Origin: an uncultured Blautia sp.
Lineage (GTDB): Bacteria; Bacillota; Clostridia; Lachnospirales; Lachnospiraceae
Assembly (NCBI GenBank): GCA_938028845.1
Contig: CALIZJ010000073.1
Span: 1 to 5,382 of the forward strand
DNA: 5,382 nucleotides
Direction of reading: 5' to 3'
Below, one piece after another: positions 1 through 5,273 of the stretch. The translations under genes were made by a program, and so were the position numbers. The notes beneath the pieces were generated by a model. The model was not told the DNA's origin, did no database searches, and worked only from the letters and a program-made list of their open reading frames with translations. Position 1 is the first letter of the stretch, and each line of letters starts with the position of its first letter.

Positions 1-388
1 TAGGCGTAGACGGGTCCGGCTGCTGCATAAGCTTATCCACTTCGTCCACAGAAAGAATTTCCGGCATCTTCTTTTCTACCTTCGGCGGCTTTAACAGGGC
101 TGCCGGATTAGATGAAATTCTGCCTTCACTGAAAAGATACTGGTACAGTGCCCGGATCGACGCCACGCTCCTGGATATGGTCGAGGAAGCAAAATCTTTT
201 TCTTCCATATAGCGAAGATACCCTTCCAGATCCAGCTCTGTCACTTCCTCCAGACTTCCAATCCCCTTTTCGATCAAATAAGCACGAAACTTTTTCAAAT
301 CTCTCTGATAGGAAACCACGGTATTATCCGATGTTTTTTTCGTATTGCGTAAATAGTTAATAAACTCCATTACTGTTCTCTCCATCAT
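1..388 (-). CDS. xerD: Tyrosine site-specific recombinase, XerD-like (5' part, cut by window edge)
   Basis: The reading frame stays open from the ATG at 388 to the window edge, giving the first 129 residues of a protein whose family is usually about 290-300 residues. Residues 1-95 fit the N-terminal core-binding (SAM-like) domain of Xer recombinases: an early helix with FINYLRNTKKTSDNTVVSYQ, then DLEGYLRYMEEKDFASSTISR, then SIRALYQYLFSEGRISSNPA. The linker PPKVEKKMPEILSVDEVDKL (residues 101-120) is the usual entry into the catalytic domain. The catalytic Arg, His and Tyr lie beyond the window. Family knowledge: XerC and XerD resolve chromosome dimers at dif near the terminus. The position directly downstream of spoIIM matches the spoIIM-ripX (xerD) neighbourhood of Bacillus, which favours XerD over XerC or a phage integrase. 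Two tandem ATGs (388 and 385) are possible starts; the second is better spaced from the Shine-Dalgarno. The family call is secure; the XerD rather than XerC label is less so. Confidence 0.85.
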   Translation of the reverse strand, partial: MMERTVMEFINYLRNTKKTSDNTVVSYQRDLKKFRAYLIEKGIGSLEEVTELDLEGYLRYMEEKDFASSTISRSVASIRALYQYLFSEGRISSNPAALLKPPKVEKKMPEILSVDEVDKLMQQPDPSTP

Positions 389-399
389 TCCTGCTTCCT
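389..399 (-). promoter_or_regulatory. xerD ribosome binding site
   Basis: On the minus strand AGGAAG (399-394) precedes the tandem start codons. It is 5 nt from the ATG at 388 and 8 nt from the ATG at 385, so the second ATG has the more usual spacing. Either way the protein differs by one Met only. Confidence 0.65.
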
Positions 400-410
400 G
401 CCCTTTTTTA

Positions 411-435
411 GAAATAATTCCCTTGTAATTATTTC
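411..435. repeat. Perfect inverted repeat in the xerD leader
   Basis: GAAATAATT (411-419) and AATTATTTC (427-435) are perfect 9-bp inverted arms around a 7-nt centre. The repeat lies inside the predicted 5' leader of xerD, downstream of its promoter and 12 nt upstream of its ribosome binding site. It lacks a following T tract on the minus strand (the next bases are TAAAAAAGG), so it does not look like a terminator. It could be a DNA operator or a weak AU-rich RNA hairpin. It does not match the Fur or PerR box patterns well. Confidence 0.55.
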
Positions 436-493
436 GTAAAAAAAATGTAAATTTTCTCCGAACAGTTCTATCCCCTCTGTAAAATATAAATGT

Positions 494-522
494 ATTATAC
501 TTTGTATTTGACATAAAATCAA
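494..522 (-). promoter_or_regulatory. Predicted sigma-A promoter of xerD
   Basis: On the minus strand the -35 TTGATT (522-517) and a perfect -10 TATAAT (499-494) are separated by exactly 17 bp. The start of transcription would fall near 487, leaving about 100 nt of leader before the xerD start. This would let xerD be transcribed independently of the sporulation gene spoIIM, consistent with a housekeeping role. Confidence 0.65.
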
Positions 523-628
523 ATGCTTTTTTCTGCATAAAATCCCATAAAATCGGCATTTTTGACACCAAATACAAAATATCGATCATTCATTTGCAAG
601 CAATACCATATGTGGTAGAAAAAAAATT

Positions 629-1228
629 TTACAGAAATTTTAATTTTTTTATTAACATTTCTACCACCCAGGGATTGCAGTATACTTCCAGCAGGATACC
701 CCCAAGATACAAGGCTCCCGATAGAGCTGACACCACTGCATACCGGCAGACTTTCTGAGGAAACAACCCTTTATTTTTCCACACTTCCATAGACTGTGCG
801 TAAACTGCGCTTAAAAAATAGGCCAGTACCGGAAGATACAAAATATACTGAGGAAACAAAAGCCCCACTCCTACAGCACCCCCTGTAAGCCCAAACTGCA
901 GGATGGATAAAGTCAGAAGAGCTCCTATCTTTATTCCGGTGACTGCCATCCACAAAATCGCCAGGGGAACGCCAAACACAGAAAGTCCGCAGAAAAAAGC
1001 GATCAGGAAATAGGTTCCCCTCATTCTGACAACTTCCAAAAGATAATCCATTCCGGAAATCTCTCCGCCGGAAAAAGCCCCCAGCAGATACATAGACGCC
1101 ATGGTCTGTTGCTGCCATTCCATTTTCCATAAAATATTCGGAAGAAGCACTCCCAGCAGAAATCCTGCCAGCAATAGCCTCCATGCAGGAAAAGTACCGT
1201 TTTTGCCGCTATTTATTTTTTTTCTCAT
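629..1228 (-). CDS. spoIIM: Stage II sporulation protein M (SpoIIM)
   Basis: This is a 199-residue polytopic membrane protein, close to the roughly 210 residues usual for the family. Family knowledge: SpoIIM works with SpoIID and SpoIIP in the septal and engulfing membranes to remodel peptidoglycan during forespore engulfment, SpoIIM being the membrane scaffold. Visible family features are a short basic N-terminus followed by GFLLGVLLPN (residues 22-31), hydrophobic stretches at about 16-34, 71-98, 100-115, 117-145 and 164-183, the central FGVPLAILWMAVTGIKIG (84-101), FPQYILYLP (125-133), and the C-terminal ILLEVYCNPWVV (178-189) with a basic tail. The start is the ATG at 1228, preceded by AGGGTG (1239-1234) at 5 nt. 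It lies downstream of the rny terminator and upstream of xerD. I see no convincing sigma-A promoter in 1229-1305 and no clear mother-cell sigma-E promoter. No strong terminator follows the gene: after the stop there is only an A/T-only inverted repeat. Confidence 0.9.
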   Translation of the reverse strand: MRKKINSGKNGTFPAWRLLLAGFLLGVLLPNILWKMEWQQQTMASMYLLGAFSGGEISGMDYLLEVVRMRGTYFLIAFFCGLSVFGVPLAILWMAVTGIKIGALLTLSILQFGLTGGAVGVGLLFPQYILYLPVLAYFLSAVYAQSMEVWKNKGLFPQKVCRYAVVSALSGALYLGGILLEVYCNPWVVEMLIKKLKFL

Positions 1229-1234
1229 ATCTTC

Positions 1235-1264
1235 ACCCTGTACCAGTTTACGAAAAGCCAGGGT
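1235..1264 (-). promoter_or_regulatory. Inverted repeat covering the spoIIM ribosome binding site
   Basis: On the minus strand ACCCTG (1264-1259) is complementary to CAGGGT (1240-1235), with 18 nt between. The second arm contains most of the AGGGTG Shine-Dalgarno of spoIIM. A 6-bp stem with this loop would be modest in stability. The repeat is seen directly; any effect on translation is inference. Confidence 0.4.
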
Positions 1265-1305
1265 AAATTAGAACAATTCCTTTTTCACAGAATTTTGACC
1301 ACGTG

Positions 1306-1337
1306 AAAAGCCGCACGGAATCATCCGTACGGCTTTT
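1306..1337 (-). terminator. Rho-independent terminator of rny
   Basis: The arms are 1306-1319 and 1324-1337 around a 4-nt loop, 40 nt beyond the rny stop codon. Read as minus-strand RNA the stem is 14 bp, fully paired with one G-U wobble, with GCCGTACGGA facing TCCGTGCGGC and A/U pairs at the base where the 3' arm ends in UUUU. Read as plus-strand RNA the wobble becomes a C-A mismatch, which supports the minus orientation. The T run is short and lies within the stem. The hairpin separates rny from spoIIM. Confidence 0.8.
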
Positions 1338-1377
1338 TATATACAATATGAAAATTTCTGGTGATCATCTGGCTGCG

Positions 1378-2940
1378 CTATTTTGCAAAATCTACTGCTC
1401 TGCTCTCCCGGATCACATTTACCTTGATCTGTCCGGGGTATTCCAGCTCGGCTTCGATCTGTTTTGCAATATCCCTTGCCAGCAGAACCATATCAGAATC
1501 GCTGACATGTTCCGGCACAACCATAACACGAATTTCCCTTCCTGCCTGAATAGCATAAGACTTATCCACGCCTTTAAATTCATTGGTAATATCTTCCAAT
1601 TGTTTCAGACGATTTGTATAAGTCTCCAGAGTTTCTCTTCTTGCACCCGGTCTAGCCGCTGAGATTGCATCGGCAGCCTGTACGATACAAGCGATCAGAG
1701 ATTCCGGTTCTACATCTCCATGGTGTGCAGCTACCGCGTTTAAAACAACAGCAGACTCTTTGTATTTCTTACATAAGTCCACACCAATCTGGATATGGGA
1801 GCCCTCCACCTCATGGTCGATGGATTTTCCGATATCATGAAGAAGACCCGCACGCTTTGCAATACGCACATCCACACCGATTTCTCCTGCAAGAAGTCCG
1901 GAAAGCTGTGCTACTTCGATAGAATGTTTCAATGCATTCTGTCCATAGCTGGAACGGAACTTCATTCGTCCAAGAAGCTTTAAAAGCTCCGGATGGATTC
2001 CATGTACACCCACTTCCATTGCAGCAGCCTCGCCGTCCTCACGGATCTGTGCTTCCACTTCTTTCTGCGCCTTCTCCACCATCTCTTCGATCCTTGCCGG
2101 ATGAATACGTCCGTCTACGATCAGTTTTTCAAGGGCAACCCTGGCAATCTCTCTGCGGATAGGATCAAAGCCAGACAATACCACCGCTTCCGGTGTATCG
2201 TCAATGATAAGATCCACACCTGTCAAAGTTTCAAGGGTACGTATATTACGTCCCTCCCGTCCAATGATCCTGCCCTTCATCTCGTCGCTGGGAAGCTGTA
2301 CAACTGAAATCGTCGCCTCAGACACATGGTCAACCGCACATTTCTGAATGGCGTTTACCACGTACTCTTTTGCTTTTTTGTTTGCGTCTTCCTTTGCTCT
2401 GCTTTCCAGTTCTTTGTAAAGTTTGGCTACATCTACCTTGACGTCATCCTCTACAGATTTGAGCAACTCTTCTTTTGCCTGTTCGGAGGTCAGACCGGAA
2501 ACTCGTTCCAGTTCTTGTACTCCTTTCAGCTCGAGTTCTTCCACTCTCTTTTCTTTCTTTTGCAATTCAGCAATTCTCGCTGTGCACTCACTTTCCCGCT
2601 TTTCCACTGCATCTGCTTTCTTATCGACAGCCTCTTCTTTAGATAAGACTCTCTTTTCATACTTCTGCAGTTCAGCTCGTCGTTCCTTGGTTTCTTTCTC
2701 CAGTTCGTTTTTTGTACGGAGAGATTCTTCCTTTACTTCCAATAAAGCTTCTCTTTTTTTAGTCTCAGCTGTTTTTAAAGCTTCATCTATTATGCTTCTT
2801 GCTTTTTCTTCCGCTGTTCCAATAACTTCGGCATCTTTTTTTGCCTTGTTCTCCACAGCGATCTTGCAAGTAACAGGAACCGCAATAAGTAGCGCAACTA
2901 CCACAGCGACAACAGCAACAATAATCGTCGTGCCTGTCAC
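1378..2940 (-). CDS. rny: Ribonuclease Y (membrane-anchored endoribonuclease)
   Basis: This 520-residue protein has the full RNase Y layout and the length usual for the family. Family knowledge: RNase Y starts mRNA decay and matures or destabilises riboswitch and operon transcripts, acting at the inner face of the membrane. Residues 4-23 (TTIIVAVVAVVVALLIAVPV) form the single N-terminal membrane anchor. Residues about 30-195 are a charged Lys/Glu-rich coiled coil. The KH RNA-binding domain is at about 208-270 with the GREG loop at 227-230. The HD domain at about 335-430 shows H339, H368-D369 in LLHDIGK, H406-H407 in AAHHGD and D424 in QAADA, the metal-binding set. Translation starts at a GTG (2940) with AAGGAGG 7 nt upstream; starting here retains the complete anchor helix. 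It has its own promoter and terminator. The order recA-rny is shared with other Firmicutes, but spoVS, often found next to rny, is not in this window. Confidence 0.97.
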   Translation of the reverse strand: MTGTTIIVAVVAVVVALLIAVPVTCKIAVENKAKKDAEVIGTAEEKARSIIDEALKTAETKKREALLEVKEESLRTKNELEKETKERRAELQKYEKRVLSKEEAVDKKADAVEKRESECTARIAELQKKEKRVEELELKGVQELERVSGLTSEQAKEELLKSVEDDVKVDVAKLYKELESRAKEDANKKAKEYVVNAIQKCAVDHVSEATISVVQLPSDEMKGRIIGREGRNIRTLETLTGVDLIIDDTPEAVVLSGFDPIRREIARVALEKLIVDGRIHPARIEEMVEKAQKEVEAQIREDGEAAAMEVGVHGIHPELLKLLGRMKFRSSYGQNALKHSIEVAQLSGLLAGEIGVDVRIAKRAGLLHDIGKSIDHEVEGSHIQIGVDLCKKYKESAVVLNAVAAHHGDVEPESLIACIVQAADAISAARPGARRETLETYTNRLKQLEDITNEFKGVDKSYAIQAGREIRVMVVPEHVSDSDMVLLARDIAKQIEAELEYPGQIKVNVIRESRAVDFAK

Positions 2941-2955
2941 AGGAGCACCTCCTTA
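2941..2955 (-). promoter_or_regulatory. rny ribosome binding site inside a small hairpin
   Basis: AAGGAGG (2954-2948) is a near-perfect Shine-Dalgarno, 7 nt before the GTG start. AGGAG (2953-2949) is followed after GTG by its exact complement CTCCT (2945-2941), whose last base abuts the start codon. A 5-bp stem with a 3-nt loop could therefore hide the Shine-Dalgarno. The ribosome binding site is clear; the hairpin's role is inference. Confidence 0.75.
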
Positions 2956-2965
2956 TTTAGTTTTC

Positions 2966-2975
2966 ATTGTACAAT
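2966..2975. repeat. 10-bp perfect palindrome near the rny transcription start
   Basis: ATTGTACAAT is fully self-complementary and lies about 6-15 nt downstream of the predicted rny transcription start. This is where a repressor site would sit, but palindromes this short also occur by chance in AT-rich DNA. Confidence 0.3.
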
Positions 2976-2987
2976 TACAACAATACA

Positions 2988-3016
2988 AGTTTATCTGTTT
3001 TTGAGAATTATGTCAA
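2988..3016 (-). promoter_or_regulatory. Predicted sigma-A promoter of rny
   Basis: On the minus strand a perfect -35 TTGACA (3016-3011) and a -10 TAAACT (2993-2988, 4 of 6 consensus bases) are 17 bp apart. Transcription would start near 2981, leaving about 40 nt of leader before the GTG start. This gives rny expression independent of the SOS-controlled recA-recX unit. Confidence 0.7.
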
Positions 3017-3085
3017 GTTTTTCTATCTAATTGTTTTAATTTTTTCCTCTTTTTCGTCATACATCCCGGCTGTCCCGTATGTTTT

Positions 3086-3130
3086 AATGGGGCGGCTGTA
3101 GGACTGTATATCCCGCGCAGCCGCCCCATT
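3086..3130. terminator. GC-rich 13-bp inverted repeat behind recX (possible terminator)
   Basis: AATGGGGCGGCTG (3086-3098) and CAGCCGCCCCATT (3118-3130) are perfect inverted arms around a 19-nt loop. The stem starts 7 nt after the recX stop codon. It is very stable, but on the minus strand it is followed by AAAACAT rather than a T run, so it is not a textbook intrinsic terminator. It may end or protect the 3' end of the recA-recX transcript. The structure is certain; the terminator role is only likely. Confidence 0.6.
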
Positions 3131-3137
3131 CCTTATT

Positions 3138-3632
3138 CTATTCGTTTTCAAACCGTCCCCGGCTGGTTATATGCATTTCTTCCAGCACGGAAAAAATGTC
3201 TCCTCCCTGAAAGCCCCGTCTGGCAAGGTAGCCGTACAGCCGGCGCAGTTCTTTTTCTTCCAGGATCATATCCGGGCTGTATTTTTTTTCTATTTCCCGG
3301 CGTATACATGTCCGCTCATCCGGCTCTTCAAGGGCAGCCAGCTCATCCCAGGCTTCCTGGGCGGTATTTCGGTCAACTCCCTTTTGCAAAAGCTCTTGAA
3401 GGATTTTCTGCCTGCTCTTCGTACCTATTCTCGAAGAAATATAATTTTCTGCATATCTTCGGTCATTGATATAGCCGAAAGATTTTACATAGGAAATGGC
3501 GTCCTCCGCCGCTTCCTCACAAAAACCTCCCTGTATCAGTTTTTCCCGAAGGCCTTTTTCTGTGCGGTCCATATGCTCTAGAAGACGCATGGCCTTTTTC
3601 CTTGCTTTCTGCTGCTCTTCAATGGTGTACAT
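3138..3632 (-). CDS. recX: Regulatory protein RecX
   Basis: This 164-residue protein is within the usual range for RecX. Family knowledge: RecX binds RecA filaments, caps or destabilises them and so tunes recombination and SOS induction. It shows the family's helical repeats: residues about 10-50 with RTEKGLREKLIQGGF (23-37), then the hallmark SFGYINDRRYAENYISSR (51-68), then SRQKILQELLQKGV (73-86). A C-terminal repeat ends in YGYLARRGFQGGDIFSVLEE (133-152). The start is the ATG at 3632, with GGGGA located in the last recA codons 7 nt upstream. A preceding ATG overlapping the recA stop (TAATG) is out of frame. The gap to recA is only 3 nt and there is no terminator between them, so co-transcription and coupled translation with recA are expected, making RecX SOS-induced together with its target. 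Confidence 0.93.
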   Translation of the reverse strand: MYTIEEQQKARKKAMRLLEHMDRTEKGLREKLIQGGFCEEAAEDAISYVKSFGYINDRRYAENYISSRIGTKSRQKILQELLQKGVDRNTAQEAWDELAALEEPDERTCIRREIEKKYSPDMILEEKELRRLYGYLARRGFQGGDIFSVLEEMHITSRGRFENE

Positions 3633-3635
3633 ACA

Positions 3636-4700
3636 TTATTCCCCGTCTTCTGGGCCCAAATCCTTCGGGAACTCTGTCTGTGCAGTCTCCTCCGATGCCT
3701 CTTCCGGAAGGAGGTGGTAGTGGATCCTTACCTGCTTTTCAATCTCATCGCAGATTTCCGGATGCTCTTTTAAAAACAGTTTTGCATTTTCCCGTCCCTG
3801 ACCGATCTTTTCGTCATGATATGCATACCAGGCGCCGCTTTTATTTACTATGGAACATTCTACTGCAAGATCCAGGATATCACCTTCTTTAGAGATACCT
3901 GTGCCAAACATGATGTCGAATTCTGCCTGTTTAAAAGGAGGTGCCACTTTATTTTTCACTACCTTGATGCGGGTATGGTTTCCTACCATCTCGCCGCCCT
4001 GCTTCAGAGTCTCCACTTTACGCACATCCAAACGGACGGAGGAGTAAAACTTCAATGCCCGGCCGCCTGTGGTGGTCTCCGGGTTTCCAAACATTACGCC
4101 TACTTTTTCACGAAGCTGGTTAATAAAGATGACCACACAGTTAGACTTACTGATCACTGCCGTCAGTTTACGCAATGCCTGGGACATCAGCCTTGCCTGA
4201 AGCCCTACATGGCTGTCGCCCATATCGCCCTCGATCTCCGCCTTAGGCACCAGCGCTGCCACTGAGTCCACGATCACGATATCCACCGCACCGGAGCGCA
4301 CCATAGTCTCTGTGATCTCCAGAGCCTGCTCGCCGTTATCCGGCTGGGAGATATAAAGATTATCAATGTCCACGCCTATATTTTTCGCATACACAGGATC
4401 CAGCGCGTGCTCGGCATCTATAAAACCTGCAATCCCGCCTCTTTTCTGTACCTCTGCCACCATATGCAGCGCAACGGTGGTCTTACCGCTGGATTCCGGT
4501 CCGTAGATCTCCACGATACGGCCCTTAGGAACACCGCCTACTCCAAGGGCAATGTCCAGGCTCAAGGAACCTGTAGGTACTGCCTCTACCTGCATATTTC
4601 CTCCGTTTTCCCCCAGTTTCATAACGGAACCTTTTCCATACTGCTTCTCTATCTGCCCAAGAGCTGCCTCAAGAGCTTTCTGTTTTTCTGTATTTATCAT
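3636..4700 (-). CDS. recA: Recombinase RecA
   Basis: This is a complete 354-residue RecA, the normal length. It forms ATP-dependent filaments on single-stranded DNA for strand exchange and promotes LexA self-cleavage. Walker A is GPESSGKT (67-74), the catalytic Glu is E97 in DAEHALD, and Walker B is IVIVDS (141-146) with D145. DNA-binding loop L1 is around EIEGDMGDSHVGLQAR (155-170), followed by IFINQLREKVGVMFGNPE and loop L2 (about 201-213, ending TTTGG). The C-terminal domain includes ECSIVNKSGAWYAY and ENAKLFLKEHPEI, and the tail (333-354) is acidic as usual. No intein or other insertion interrupts it. The ATG at 4700 is preceded by GAGGAG about 11 nt upstream, a slightly long spacing; the MINTEKQKALEAALGQIEK start matches the family. 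It is followed 3 nt later by recX. A sigma-A-type promoter and a LexA box lie upstream. Confidence 0.99.
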   Translation of the reverse strand: MINTEKQKALEAALGQIEKQYGKGSVMKLGENGGNMQVEAVPTGSLSLDIALGVGGVPKGRIVEIYGPESSGKTTVALHMVAEVQKRGGIAGFIDAEHALDPVYAKNIGVDIDNLYISQPDNGEQALEITETMVRSGAVDIVIVDSVAALVPKAEIEGDMGDSHVGLQARLMSQALRKLTAVISKSNCVVIFINQLREKVGVMFGNPETTTGGRALKFYSSVRLDVRKVETLKQGGEMVGNHTRIKVVKNKVAPPFKQAEFDIMFGTGISKEGDILDLAVECSIVNKSGAWYAYHDEKIGQGRENAKLFLKEHPEICDEIEKQVRIHYHLLPEEASEETAQTEFPKDLGPEDGE

Positions 4701-4732
4701 TCTTTTCGATTCTCCTCTTATTATATTTTTGT

Positions 4733-4744
4733 GAACCTATGTTC
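4733..4744. promoter_or_regulatory. LexA (SOS) box of recA
   Basis: On the minus strand GAACATAGGTTC has perfect GAAC/GTTC inverted arms with a 4-bp centre, the Gram-positive LexA (DinR) core GAAC-N4-GTTC. With flanks it reads CGAACATAGGTTCA, two mismatches from the full Bacillus consensus CGAACRNRYGTTYC. It lies 15 bp downstream of the predicted -10, in the early transcribed region, where bound LexA would block transcription. Its position in front of recA makes the assignment strong. Confidence 0.88.
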
Positions 4745-4759
4745 GTGTTTTCTTTTAAC

Positions 4760-4788
4760 ATAGTATTATATTTTTCCATTTGCGTCAA
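4760..4788 (-). promoter_or_regulatory. Predicted sigma-A promoter of recA-recX
   Basis: On the minus strand the -35 TTGACG (4788-4783) and -10 TACTAT (4765-4760) are 17 bp apart. Transcription would start near 4753, giving about 52 nt of leader that begins with the LexA box. A TATAAT overlapping the spacer is only 12 bp from the -35 and is therefore not favoured. Confidence 0.7.
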
Positions 4789-4894
4789 GCGGTTCCTGAA
4801 AAAATCACAAGAATTTCTTCTGCTGTCCGTGGGGATATTTTATACATAACAAAAATATATGCCGTAACTCAACCCCTCTAAAAAAGACCTATGT
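4789..4894. other. Non-coding spacer upstream of the recA promoter
   Basis: This is the remainder of the 308-bp gene-free gap 4701-5008, lying between the recA promoter and the terminator of the Coat F gene. It is AT-rich and holds no credible reading frame. It contains a small AAGAAATTCTT palindrome (minus strand, near 4810-4820). A weak TTGAGT-18-TATGTA pair (4872-4867 and 4848-4843, minus) could be a minor second recA promoter but is too poor to call. Confidence 0.5.
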
Positions 4895-4937
4895 AAAAAA
4901 ATACAGAGAGATAATCGTAAAAACTATCTCCCTGTAT
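4895..4937 (-). terminator. Rho-independent terminator of the coat-protein operon
   Basis: Arms 4923-4937 and 4901-4915 form a 15-bp stem around a 7-nt loop in minus-strand RNA, with two G-U wobbles and no mismatch, followed directly by a run of Ts (complement of 4895-4901). In the other direction the wobbles become C-A mismatches and there is no T run, so it acts on the minus strand. It lies 71 nt beyond the stop of the Coat F gene and insulates recA from it. Confidence 0.88.
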
Positions 4938-5008
4938 CTTCATATCTTTGCTATTGCAAACGTCCTGTTTTTCTTACGGCGTTTTGCTGGTTCTTATTTC
5001 TTTTCGGA

Positions 5009-5260
5009 TCATCCCTGTGTGAGTATCATCCGTACATGGTCTACTTCTTCTTTCGTAGCCTTGGCTGCCGGAACATAATAGCCCCGCTCTCTGGCAAGAT
5101 TATAGATCTCCTCCTGGGACATTTCACACTGGTTCCGGATCTGTTTTAAAGTCTGTTTTAACTGCGGGTTTTCTGTCTGGGAGATCATTTCTCCGTAACG
5201 TACCAGTTCTCCATTGATACCTGCAAGGGTATCCGCTACCATAGCCTTATCGTTCATCAT
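5009..5260 (-). CDS. Coat F-domain (CotF-like) small spore coat protein
   Basis: This 83-residue, all-helical protein resembles the Coat F family of small ferritin-like proteins common in Clostridia. The N-terminal part MMNDKAMVADTLAGINGELV leads into a first helix. The centre carries NPQLKQTLKQIRNQCEMSQE (31-50). The hallmark end is LARERGYYVPAAKATKEEV (55-73). Family knowledge: such proteins are found in the spore coat, and the exact role of these short clostridial forms is poorly defined. It is shorter than Bacillus CotF, as is usual for this group. Tandem ATGs at 5260 and 5257 are preceded by AGGAGGT 6 nt upstream, and the Shine-Dalgarno overlaps the stop codon of the upstream gene, so the two are probably an operon with coupled translation. 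A strong terminator follows. I would not assign a specific cot symbol. Confidence 0.85.
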   Translation of the reverse strand: MMNDKAMVADTLAGINGELVRYGEMISQTENPQLKQTLKQIRNQCEMSQEEIYNLARERGYYVPAAKATKEEVDHVRMILTQG

Positions 5261-5266
5261 TTTCTT

Positions 5267-5273
5267 ACCTCCT
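5267..5273 (-). promoter_or_regulatory. Shine-Dalgarno overlapping the upstream stop codon
   Basis: AGGAGGT (5273-5267, minus) shares two bases with the TAG stop of the upstream frame and is 6 nt from the ATG at 5260. This fixes the start of the Coat F gene and implies translational coupling. Confidence 0.8.

Noticed and set aside
148..360. 70-residue plus-strand frame
   Set aside because: It is antisense to the xerD core-binding domain and resembles no known protein.
508..590. Plus-strand TTGACA hexamers at 508-513 and 562-567
   Set aside because: Neither has an acceptable -10 at 16-18 bp (TTCTGC and ATCATT), and they would transcribe antisense to spoIIM.
619..650. A/T-only inverted repeat at the spoIIM stop codon as a terminator
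   Set aside because: The 9-bp arms are pure A/T, the T run is in the stem, and it overlaps the end of the coding region, so it is too weak to call.
771..1184. 137-residue minus-strand frame overlapping spoIIM
   Set aside because: It is a different frame of the same strand across spoIIM; the spoIIM frame carries the family motifs and membrane segments, this one does not.
2423..3004. 193-residue Ser/Phe-rich open frame on the plus strand
   Set aside because: It is the antisense shadow of the RNase Y coiled coil; low-complexity Ser/Phe composition mirrors Lys/Glu codons. It has no family signature.
3816..4265. 149-residue plus-strand frame within recA
   Set aside because: It is antisense to a fully conserved recA, has no recognisable domain and no ribosome binding site that I can see.
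4713..4718. TATAAT just upstream of the recA ribosome binding site as a second promoter
   Set aside because: There is no -35-like hexamer 16-18 bp upstream, and the start would fall inside or past the ribosome binding site.
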